Assembly: GCA_964563585.1 (NCBI GenBank)
Contig: CAZLXG010000022.1
Span: 1 to 33,703 of the forward strand
Origin: CAZLXG01 sp964563585
GTDB lineage: Bacteria; Bacteroidota; Bacteroidia; Flavobacteriales; Flavobacteriaceae
Direction of reading: 5' to 3'
Length of the DNA stretch: 33,703 nt
In this document: positions 1 through 7,462 of the stretch, in pieces
Position numbering within the stretch: position 1 is the first letter of the stretch
Layout: the number at the start of each line of letters is the position of its first letter
The notes under the pieces: generated by a model
What the model was told of the DNA's origin: nothing
What the model saw: only the letters and a program-made list of their open reading frames with translations
Database searches by the model: none
Translations under genes and position numbers: made by a program

Positions 1-100
1 TTTTTTATTTGATATATCAATTATATTTGTATCAAATGCGAAAAATATGAGAGTACCATCGAAAACAGTTTTTTATACTATTGAGAAAACCATTAAAACT

Positions 101-1237
101 TTACAACACCAAACAGTTAGACAACGTATCTTCGTAAATAGCTTCGTATTGTGGTACAATATTATGCAAATCGAATTTCAAAGATTCTTTTCTCGCATTA
201 TCTTTAAACGTTTGCAATCGGGTAGTATCACTTAAAATATGGAGTGCATTTTTAGTCATATCATCAACGTCACCCACATTACTTAAAAACCCAGAAACAC
301 CATGCATATTAACTTCTGGAATACCACCTGTGTTACTTGAGATTACAGGAACACCAGATGCCATGGCTTCTAAAGCTGCTAAACCAAAACTTTCAGTTTC
401 TGATGGTAATAAAAACAAATCACTAAAACATAATATTTTATCTATTTCGTTACTTCTTCCAAAGAAAATAACGCGGTCTAAAATTCCTAATTTTTGACAC
501 TGTAATTCTATTTTTTCATGCTCTGGTCCTTCTCCAACTAGCATTAATTTTGCTGGCATTTCTTTTTGAATATTATAAAATACACTTATAACATCTTGTA
601 CGCGTTTCACTTCTCTTAAGTTACTTATATGCGTAATTATTTTTTCATCATCATTTGCCATCATTTCACGTTGGCAATCGGTATAATCATGATTATATTT
701 ATTTAAATCTATGAAATTTGGCACAACATTAATATCATTTTTAATATTGAATAAACGCATTGTATCATCTTTTAAACTCTGAGAAACAGCCGTAACTGCA
801 TCCGATTTATTAATACTAAAGGTTACCGCTGGTTTATAAAATGGATGACTACCAACTAGTGTAATGTCGGTTCCATGCAATGTTGTTACAATAGGCACAT
901 AAATGCCTTCTTCTAGCAACATTTTTTTAGCCATATATGCTGCATAAGCATGTGGAATTGCATAATGTACGTGCAAAATTTCAATACCGTGTAACTTAAC
1001 CATATCTACCAATTTACTAGATAATGCCAATTCATATGGTTGATAATGAAACAACGGATATTCTGGCACAGTTACTTCATGATAGTGCACATTATTTCCT
1101 AGTAACTCTAATCTTACTGGTTGATTGTATGTAATAAAATGAATTTCGTGTCCGCGTTTAGATAGTTCTAAACCAAGTTCGGTAGCAACAACACCACTTC
1201 CTCCAAATGTAGGATAACAAACAATTCCTATTTTCAT
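101..1237 (-). CDS. bshA: N-acetyl-alpha-D-glucosaminyl L-malate synthase BshA
   Basis: A GT4-family retaining glycosyltransferase (GT-B fold) of 378 aa, the usual BshA length. It joins UDP-GlcNAc to L-malate, the first step of bacillithiol synthesis, in the cytosol. The N-terminus IGIVCYPTFGGSGVVATELG is the characteristic BshA glycine-rich loop, followed by HYAIPHAYAA near residue 91. In the C-terminal half the nucleotide-sugar site is visible as VGEGPEH, and as the GT4 E-x7-E motif in ETESFGLAALEAMASG. It starts 3 nt after the stop of the upstream GH3/beta-lactamase gene on the same strand, so the two are probably cotranscribed. The bshB and bshC genes needed to finish bacillithiol are not in this window. 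Function is from family knowledge; the identification is strong. Confidence 0.95.
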   Translation of the reverse strand: MKIGIVCYPTFGGSGVVATELGLELSKRGHEIHFITYNQPVRLELLGNNVHYHEVTVPEYPLFHYQPYELALSSKLVDMVKLHGIEILHVHYAIPHAYAAYMAKKMLLEEGIYVPIVTTLHGTDITLVGSHPFYKPAVTFSINKSDAVTAVSQSLKDDTMRLFNIKNDINVVPNFIDLNKYNHDYTDCQREMMANDDEKIITHISNLREVKRVQDVISVFYNIQKEMPAKLMLVGEGPEHEKIELQCQKLGILDRVIFFGRSNEIDKILCFSDLFLLPSETESFGLAALEAMASGVPVISSNTGGIPEVNMHGVSGFLSNVGDVDDMTKNALHILSDTTRLQTFKDNARKESLKFDLHNIVPQYEAIYEDTLSNCLVL

Positions 1238-1240
1238 ATT

Positions 1241-4156
1241 TTAATCTTCTATCGCTTCGTAAATTAAGCGTTGTATTTCAGTTCTAATATTTTCCTTTAA
1301 TAATCTATTTCTTCCAGCTCTTGGATAGGTTCTATTAGCCAAAAATATATATACAATTTCTTCTTCTGGGTCTGCCCAAGCATAGGTTCCTGTAAAACCA
1401 GAATGCCCAAAACTCGTCATAGATATACAACCACATGTTGGACCTTCTTCCCCTAATTGAGGTTTATCGAACCCAATACCTCGTCTATTATTTTTTTCGC
1501 AATAATAACAGGTGTTAAATTTATTTATGGTTTCAACCTTAAAATAGCGTTTACCTCCATAATACCCTTTTTGTAAATACATTTGCATGATTTTCGCTAC
1601 ATCGTTGGCATTACTAAAAACACCTGCATGACCCCCAATTCCGTTTTGCATTGCTGCTCCCATGTCGTGCACGTAGCCATGTATTTTTTGATACCTGTAA
1701 TAATCGTCTATCTCTGTTGGGATTATCTTCTTACTACTTATTTTATGATATGGATTGTACAAAGTATTATTTACTCCTAACGATTGATAAATATGGTCTT
1801 GCACGATTTCATCTAAGGTTTTGTCGTAATGACCTTCTATAAATTTCTTTAAAATATAATAAGGAAAGTCACTATACCTATATTTTAAATGAGTTAACAA
1901 CTCCGAATCTTTGATTATTTTCGGTATAGAATCTTGATAATCAGTTCGTAAAAACAAATTTTTAGACACTTCTATATTAAACTTATCACTACGAATATTT
2001 CGATAATATTTTTTATGAGGACGCTTTGTAATTGAGTCTAAAGTGTGATAATAGAATGGTTCCCAAGGTCGTAATCTTGCATAATGCGACAACATGCTTT
2101 TAATGGTAATGTCTTTTTTGTTTGAACTTTTATATTCTGGTAGAATTTCAGAAAGTTTACTATCTAACGACACGATACCTTGTTCTTCCAACTCCATAAG
2201 CAATGGCAAAGTCGCCAATATTTTGGTTAGTGATGCTACATCATAAACATCATCAAAAGCTACTTTTTCTTTTCCTTTGTAAGTATGTTTTCCAAAATTC
2301 TTATTATAAATCACCTTTCCTCTTCTTGCTACTAAAAGTTGAATTCCTGGTGTCATCATAGAATCAACAGCAAATTGAGCAATGGAATCAATTCTATTTA
2401 ATTTTTTAGAATTCATTCCAACTTGCTCTGGTATGCTATAACCTAAACGCTTAATCGCAAAATTATTAATACCATCACCTTGTTTAAAATGGATTCCTGT
2501 TGAAACTGGCAACCTTCCTTTTGCTGCTATAGCACCAAAAATAAATTGCGCAGATTTTTGTTGAGCAATTTTACTGTTTTGATAACTAACAATAATGCTT
2601 TCAATATTTTCAATAGATTTTAAATCGGAAAGTGCATAAGGTTTTACAAACACATCTAAAATAACGGTATTTGTTCTGGCTATTTCATACAACCAAACGA
2701 GTTCTTTATCAGTAAATTTATAATCTTTCCACGGGTTATCATTTGAGCGATGAAAACCAATAACAACCGTATTATAAGCTTGTAATTTATTTAATAAATC
2801 ATCTAAATTATCTGAACTTATTTTGTGAATTTTTGCATATTTTTTTAACTCATTAAAAAACACAGAACCACTATCATCACCCATTTCCACATAAGCTATT
2901 GTTTTTGTTTCAAGTTGACGAAATGGTAACAATTCATTTTTATTCTTTAAAAGCGTTAATGCATTTTCAATTAAGTCTTCATACAGCATATCATCCTCAA
3001 TCCTATTCAAATCTTCAACTAAATTGTACAACCCAATAGGTTTATAATTGTGTAATCCAACTTTGTATTTTGCTTGTAGAATTTTTTTAACTGAATGTTC
3101 TAAACGCTGCTCAGTAATATCACCAGTATTGCAAGCTTCAACAATTTTAGAAATACCAATACCAACATCTTCAGACATTAGCATAACATCATTTCCTGCA
3201 TTAAAAGCAGCTAAATCTATATCACCTGTTTCACTAAAATCTGCTGCACCTTTCATAGTTAGTGCATCAGTAAAAATTAGACCTTTAAAACCTAAGCGTT
3301 CTTTTAAAATATCAGTAACAATATGCTTTGATAACGATGAAGGAAAATTGCTTCTAGTCTCTAAACTTGGCACATTTAAATGCGCCACCATAACACTAGA
3401 CAAACCTTCTTTTATCAATTTTTTATACGGATATAGTTCTATTGAATCAATTCGCTTTTTATTAAAACTAATAGTCGGTAGAGTTTCATGCGAATCTTGG
3501 GAAGTATCGCCATGTCCTGGGAAATGTTTAGCATTAGCCAAAACACCAACGCTTTGCATACCTTTCATAAAAGCCAAAGATTTTTCGGTAACATTATCAC
3601 GATTTTCACCAAAAGAACGGTTTCCAATTATTGGGTTATCTGGGTTGGTATTAATATCTACAACGGGTGCAAAATTAAAATGCACGCCCAGCCTTTTACA
3701 ATGTTCACCCAATTGCTGACCTGTTTGTTCAACAAGTTGATTATTAGTTATAGCTCCAAGTGTCATATTCCAAGGAAACACATACGTTGAATCTAAACGC
3801 ATACTTAAACCCCATTCAGCATCCATACCAATTAATAAAGGCACATTAGAGAGCGATTGTAATTCGTTATTCAATTTTGCTTGTCTAACAGGGCCGCCTT
3901 TTGAATAAATTAAACCACCAATTTTATAATCACGAATTAATTTTATAATCTTATTTTTTGTTTTAATATCTTGATTAGACATTACCTGAACCATATACAA
4001 CTGCCCTACTTTTTCTTCTAAAGTCATAGATGTGTAAATACTATCGACCCATTTTTGTTGAGCTTCTACATTTTTATCTAATAAAGGGTTTTTAGTTTGG
4101 GCAAACGTTGAAAACAACGCAAGAAAAGTGATTGTAGTAAGTAAGATATGGCGCAT
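1241..4156 (-). CDS. GH3 beta-N-acetylglucosaminidase / class C beta-lactamase-like fusion protein
   Basis: A 971-aa exported protein with a signal peptide (about residues 1-20, ending FSTFAQ). The N-terminal half is glycoside hydrolase family 3: the NagZ-type catalytic loop KHFPGHGDTSQDSH lies at 210-223 and the likely nucleophile is Asp297 in FTDAL. A GH3 C-terminal-like segment follows (about 390-560). The last ~390 residues are a serine beta-lactamase/transpeptidase-like domain with S642-L-T-K645, a YSD in the place of the second motif, and HSGFTG as the KTG equivalent near the end. The likely role is periplasmic or surface trimming of peptidoglycan GlcNAc linkages, with the second domain possibly acting on peptide or ester bonds. 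This architecture recurs in Bacteroidota. Substrate is inferred. It is followed within 3 nt by bshA. Confidence 0.9.
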   Translation of the reverse strand: MRHILLTTITFLALFSTFAQTKNPLLDKNVEAQQKWVDSIYTSMTLEEKVGQLYMVQVMSNQDIKTKNKIIKLIRDYKIGGLIYSKGGPVRQAKLNNELQSLSNVPLLIGMDAEWGLSMRLDSTYVFPWNMTLGAITNNQLVEQTGQQLGEHCKRLGVHFNFAPVVDINTNPDNPIIGNRSFGENRDNVTEKSLAFMKGMQSVGVLANAKHFPGHGDTSQDSHETLPTISFNKKRIDSIELYPYKKLIKEGLSSVMVAHLNVPSLETRSNFPSSLSKHIVTDILKERLGFKGLIFTDALTMKGAADFSETGDIDLAAFNAGNDVMLMSEDVGIGISKIVEACNTGDITEQRLEHSVKKILQAKYKVGLHNYKPIGLYNLVEDLNRIEDDMLYEDLIENALTLLKNKNELLPFRQLETKTIAYVEMGDDSGSVFFNELKKYAKIHKISSDNLDDLLNKLQAYNTVVIGFHRSNDNPWKDYKFTDKELVWLYEIARTNTVILDVFVKPYALSDLKSIENIESIIVSYQNSKIAQQKSAQFIFGAIAAKGRLPVSTGIHFKQGDGINNFAIKRLGYSIPEQVGMNSKKLNRIDSIAQFAVDSMMTPGIQLLVARRGKVIYNKNFGKHTYKGKEKVAFDDVYDVASLTKILATLPLLMELEEQGIVSLDSKLSEILPEYKSSNKKDITIKSMLSHYARLRPWEPFYYHTLDSITKRPHKKYYRNIRSDKFNIEVSKNLFLRTDYQDSIPKIIKDSELLTHLKYRYSDFPYYILKKFIEGHYDKTLDEIVQDHIYQSLGVNNTLYNPYHKISSKKIIPTEIDDYYRYQKIHGYVHDMGAAMQNGIGGHAGVFSNANDVAKIMQMYLQKGYYGGKRYFKVETINKFNTCYYCEKNNRRGIGFDKPQLGEEGPTCGCISMTSFGHSGFTGTYAWADPEEEIVYIFLANRTYPRAGRNRLLKENIRTEIQRLIYEAIED

Positions 4157-4272
4157 AAAAAGAAATTAATTAATACTAAATATATTTATAGTAATAACCA
4201 TGCCAAAATAATACTTTTAATAGGAAGATAAAAAGACTTTAAGATAGATTTATTATAAGGTTGTAAACAAAC

Positions 4273-5673
4273 TTAGTCCATTACAAACTTAAATCCTGCC
4301 GATATAATATTTGCACTTAAACCTGTATTACGCTTATAGCTATTATACTTTAAATCGATACTTTTTAACCCTAATTTCCAAATATGCCATTTAGAAAAAA
4401 TATCTGTATAACCAACACCAAAACCATATTGATTTGCATTAAATTTTGACAAATCATAGTCTGAAGTATAAAATTGGCTAGTTGAAATATTTTCCTCATA
4501 AGGTGCAAAATAATCAGCAGCCGTTTGATTGTAAAACCTATAAGAAGGATATAATGTGAATTTTTCTGAGATTTTAATTGGCAAACTTACATTAGCCGTA
4601 TGTGAACTGATTCCCCAATCATCAAAATAATATCTATAATAGGTTCGCAAAGAAACTATTTCATTTATATAATAATTAAATCGGAAACCTAATGGGATTT
4701 TAAATCTACTACTAGGTAATCTTTCAATATCATCGGCTAATTGAAACACATCTTTATTTGTTTTTGATGTATAATTAGGAATACTAGATGCTTCTCCAAT
4801 ATAATAATTATCTACATCACCAAAATACACCCTTTGCATTGGGTTTGCTAACCAACCATCTTGCTGAATCAAATCAAAAAACACAGAAAATTGTGCATTT
4901 TTATTTAAAATTTGAGAAAAACTAAATGATAATGAATATGAATTTCGTGATTTATTATCTATTAAATTAAACCCCGTAATTGGTTGCCAATTAGTACTCG
5001 CATTACCTTGTTGGTTCCAAATAACAGTATTACTAAAATAACCCTGTGTTAAATCGCCATTAACCTCAACATAAGTATCTAATTCTGTTGGGTATCTTGG
5101 TTTCCAAGTATCTAAATAAACATTTCCTTGTATACTTACTTCTGTATTTTTCTCGTTAAATAATATGGTATATCCACCTCCAAAACCAATAGAAAAATAA
5201 TCATATTCTGTTGCTAATGATAAATCTGCATTCCAAACTTTATTTCTATTATCTGAACTATGTGAATAATCTGCACTAACTGAAGTCCAAGTATCTTTAC
5301 TTGAAGCACCAGAAGATGCTGCCCACGGTGTTGGTGCAATAACTGTTGATGGATTTTTTTTTATTTTATCAAAAGGATTTAAATTACTTGAAGATGCTGA
5401 TGTATAAGTAGAAATCCCAACATCTACAGTTAAAACATCGTCAGCATTAAGCGGCATACTAATTACAAAAGTTGGTGTGAAATCTGTTAATTTCTCGTCA
5501 CCAATTCCTCCTGTAACCGCAGCATTATCTCCTTCTTGTGAATAATAACTTGTTAAAAATTCTACTTCTGCAGTTTCTAAAACACGTTTCTTATAAACTT
5601 CTAAATTGTCTTGATTTTGTGCAAATCCAATTGTACAAAAACATAAACATATAATAACAACTATTCTATTCAT
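4273..5673 (-). CDS. DUF3570 outer-membrane beta-barrel-like protein
   Basis: Last gene of the thioredoxin/ApbE/DUF4266 operon. A longer open frame runs up to 5775, but I choose the Met at 5673. It gives a clean signal peptide (MNRIVVIICLCFCTIGFAQ), lies 7 nt after the stop of the DUF4266 gene, and avoids overlapping that gene. The 466-aa product is rich in alternating aromatic/polar strands and ends in a strand closing with FKFVMD, as outer-membrane barrels do. It resembles the DUF3570 family, which travels with ApbE and DUF4266. Function is unknown. Two short Ser/Ala motifs, TSASSS (91-96) and SSGASS (120-125), resemble the SGA(S/T) core that ApbE flavinylates, but without the usual upstream Asp. 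Family call from memory; barrel topology is inferred. Confidence 0.8.
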   Translation of the reverse strand: MNRIVVIICLCFCTIGFAQNQDNLEVYKKRVLETAEVEFLTSYYSQEGDNAAVTGGIGDEKLTDFTPTFVISMPLNADDVLTVDVGISTYTSASSSNLNPFDKIKKNPSTVIAPTPWAASSGASSKDTWTSVSADYSHSSDNRNKVWNADLSLATEYDYFSIGFGGGYTILFNEKNTEVSIQGNVYLDTWKPRYPTELDTYVEVNGDLTQGYFSNTVIWNQQGNASTNWQPITGFNLIDNKSRNSYSLSFSFSQILNKNAQFSVFFDLIQQDGWLANPMQRVYFGDVDNYYIGEASSIPNYTSKTNKDVFQLADDIERLPSSRFKIPLGFRFNYYINEIVSLRTYYRYYFDDWGISSHTANVSLPIKISEKFTLYPSYRFYNQTAADYFAPYEENISTSQFYTSDYDLSKFNANQYGFGVGYTDIFSKWHIWKLGLKSIDLKYNSYKRNTGLSANIISAGFKFVMD

Positions 5674-5680
5674 ATATAAA

Positions 5681-5884
5681 TTAATTACAGCCACAACCTC
5701 CGCCCGTTTTTCCTCCATTTGCTCCTGCTGCCGCTTCTCTATAAACTTGAAAATTAGTTTCAAATCTATCAACACTTTTTTGAGTTAAAACCATATCTGG
5801 GTCACTCAAATTTACCTTTTCGTATTCTTTTACAGAAACACAAGAGGTTAAACTTAATATTAATATTACTACAATTACTCTCAT
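5681..5884 (-). CDS. DUF4266 small lipoprotein with C-terminal GGGCGCN tail
   Basis: A 67-aa protein with a type II signal peptide: hydrophobic MRVIVVILILSL followed by a lipobox LTSC with Cys15 as the lipidation site. The mature part is only about 52 aa, contains the family-like stretch EKVNLSDPDMVL, and ends in a flexible Gly-rich tail, GGKTGGGCGCN. The two tail cysteines sit as C-x-C at the extreme C-terminus, which would suit a metal ion, a disulfide, or a modification site. It starts 1 nt after the apbE stop and is followed 7 nt later by the DUF3570 gene, so it is translated as part of this operon. No function is established to my knowledge. The sequence is too short and specific for a chance frame. 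Confidence 0.85.
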   Translation of the reverse strand: MRVIVVILILSLTSCVSVKEYEKVNLSDPDMVLTQKSVDRFETNFQVYREAAAGANGGKTGGGCGCN

Positions 5885-5885
5885 A

Positions 5886-6875
5886 CTAATTTGATTTTTT
5901 AAAATCTATATTCTTTGTCGTTAGGATTTTGTTATCCTTATCAATAATTATACACTCTACTCCTTTTAGCTGATTAATAAAATCTAATCCAACATCAACA
6001 CCCATTACAAATACAGAAGTTGCTAATGCATCAGCTAATTCTGCATTAGGTGAAAAAATAGTAACGCTTAAAATTCCTGTACTTGGGTAACCTGTTTTTG
6101 GATTGATAATATGTGAATACAGTGTGTTATTTAAAGTAACATATTTTTCGTAATTACCCGATGTTACAACTGCACCGTTATTAATTGGCAACCATGAAAA
6201 CACTTTTTCTTTATTTAAAGGATTTACAATAGCAACCATCCAATCTTTTTCATTAGGTTGTTTTCCCCATGCATTTAAATCGCCTGAAGCATTTATTATT
6301 CCTGCCTTAACACCTTTTTGCTGTAATAATTCTTTTGCCTTATCTGCGGCATATCCTTTACCTATTGCACCAAAACCAATTTTCATGTTCTCTAATTTTA
6401 AAAATACAGAATGGTTTTCTTTATTTAGAATAATGTTTTTATAGCCAACTTTTTCAATAGATTTTTTTATACTTTCTTCTGAAGGCATTTCGGTCATACT
6501 TCCATCAAACTTCCAAACTTTATCCATCGACGCATAAGTAATATCGAATGCTCCATTTGTTAGTTTAGATATTTTAAGCGCTCTTTCTATAAGTTGAAAA
6601 AGTTCTTTATCTACTTGTACTGGTTTTATTCCTGAATTCTTATTTATTAATGATGTTTGTGATTTTGCATCCCATGATGATATTAATTTTTCAATTCTTA
6701 ATATTTCATTTATAGCATTATCAATATATGTATTTCCTTCTTCTTTTGAATTAGCAACAACTGTTATATCAAAACGGCTTCCCATTAATTTAAGTGTTCT
6801 TTCAAACACTTCTTGTGAAATGGCTTTGTTTACTATAAGTAGAAAGAATAAACTAAAAATTAATTTAAAGTTCAA
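5886..6875 (-). CDS. apbE: FAD:protein FMN transferase (ApbE family)
   Basis: A 329-aa exported flavin transferase that moves FMN from FAD onto Ser/Thr of target proteins, in a Mg-dependent reaction outside the cytoplasm. Its signal sequence covers about residues 1-20. ApbE landmarks are in order: MGSRF (31-35), GAFDITYAS (108-116), FGAIGKGYAADK (168-179), SGDL (197-200), HIINPKTGYP (255-264) and the metal-binding DALATSVF (282-289, Asp282 and Thr286). Its start overlaps the end of the upstream thioredoxin-like gene by 11 nt, and the DUF4266 gene begins 1 nt after its stop, so all are translationally linked. The window has no classical target (NqrB/C, RnfG, FMN-binding domain), which points to an operon partner or a distant protein as substrate. 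The family call is firm; the target is unknown. Confidence 0.93.
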   Translation of the reverse strand: MNFKLIFSLFFLLIVNKAISQEVFERTLKLMGSRFDITVVANSKEEGNTYIDNAINEILRIEKLISSWDAKSQTSLINKNSGIKPVQVDKELFQLIERALKISKLTNGAFDITYASMDKVWKFDGSMTEMPSEESIKKSIEKVGYKNIILNKENHSVFLKLENMKIGFGAIGKGYAADKAKELLQQKGVKAGIINASGDLNAWGKQPNEKDWMVAIVNPLNKEKVFSWLPINNGAVVTSGNYEKYVTLNNTLYSHIINPKTGYPSTGILSVTIFSPNAELADALATSVFVMGVDVGLDFINQLKGVECIIIDKDNKILTTKNIDFKKSN

Positions 6876-7308
6876 AAGCTGTTAATTTTTTAAAGTATGC
6901 ATCTGGTGAAGATTTTTCGTAACCCATTTTACCTAAAATTTCTCCGTCTTTATTTAATACAACTACTAAAGGGAAAAAACCTTGGTTATTATACGCTTCA
7001 GCAAGTTTTGCATTTTGCTTCGTTAATTCTTCAGATAACTTATTCGCTTTCCTTCTAGGGAAATCTGCTTTTAGCATTACAAAATGTTTATCTGATAATT
7101 TTTGAAATTCTTCAGTACTCCAAATTTCTTTATCAAGTCTTATACATGGTCCACACCAATCTGAACCTTGAAAAACCAATACAATATTTTGATTGCCTTT
7201 TGATGCTAGCTGCTTTGCTTCATCAAAGTTTGTTATCCAGTTTTGTCCTTTAGCTGTAAAGCTAAAAGTAAAAAATAAAACACAAATAATATAAAATTTC
7301 TTAATCAT
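6865..7308 (-). CDS. Exported thioredoxin-fold protein
   Basis: A 147-aa thioredoxin-like protein with a signal peptide (about 1-21, ending TAKGQ) and the redox motif W51-C-G-P-C55 preceded by LVFQGSD, typical of DsbD-gamma/thioredoxin_7-type periplasmic reductases. The cis-proline appears in GFFPLVVV. It is first in the operon with apbE (11-nt overlap), DUF4266 and DUF3570. A plausible job is to reduce or shuffle cysteines of a partner outside the cytoplasm; the only obvious local Cys partner is the C-x-C tail of the DUF4266 lipoprotein, which is an inference. A perfect inverted repeat at 7354-7373 lies 46 nt upstream of its ATG and may control the whole operon. Confidence 0.88.
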   Translation of the reverse strand: MIKKFYIICVLFFTFSFTAKGQNWITNFDEAKQLASKGNQNIVLVFQGSDWCGPCIRLDKEIWSTEEFQKLSDKHFVMLKADFPRRKANKLSEELTKQNAKLAEAYNNQGFFPLVVVLNKDGEILGKMGYEKSSPDAYFKKLTAFEL

Positions 7309-7353
7309 AAAATTGTTTAAAAACTATAAATATATAGACTTACTTGGTCGTTA

Positions 7354-7373
7354 AATGTAACAAAAGTTACATT
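7354..7373. promoter_or_regulatory. Perfect 8-4-8 palindrome, candidate operator
   Basis: AATGTAAC-AAAA-GTTACATT is a perfect inverted repeat 46 nt upstream of the thioredoxin-like gene that opens the apbE operon. Half-sites separated by 4 nt match the spacing of Fnr/Crp-family operators. On the minus strand the centre reads GTAACTTTTGTTAC, close to but not identical with a Bacteroidota TAnnTTTG -7 box. The regulator is not identified. Confidence 0.5.
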
Positions 7374-7410
7374 CTAAAACCAAATAACGCAATTATTAAA
7401 TAAATATTTT

Positions 7411-7427
7411 AAAAACTGCAAGTTTTT
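7411..7427 (-). terminator. Likely intrinsic terminator after serB
   Basis: Read on the minus strand, AAAAACT-TGC-AGTTTTT forms a 7-bp stem followed by an A/T-rich run, 36 nt past the serB stop. The stem is AT-rich, so strength is uncertain. Confidence 0.4.
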
Positions 7428-7462
7428 TCATGAAGTAAGTATGCTGAATTTTTACAGTTAAA

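Noticed and set aside
7..37. Inverted repeat ATTTGATA/TATCAAAT near the left edge
   Set aside because: It is followed on the bshA strand by A's rather than T's, so it is not a good terminator, and it is too close to the edge to judge.
3048..3719. A 223-codon plus-strand open frame inside the GH3 gene
   Set aside because: It lies opposite a clear GH3 coding region, with low-complexity Ser/Ile/Pro content and no family match; a shadow of the real gene.
5674..5775. N-terminal extension of the DUF3570 frame
   Set aside because: It overlaps the DUF4266 gene out of frame and would bury the signal peptide; the Met at 5673 is the better start.
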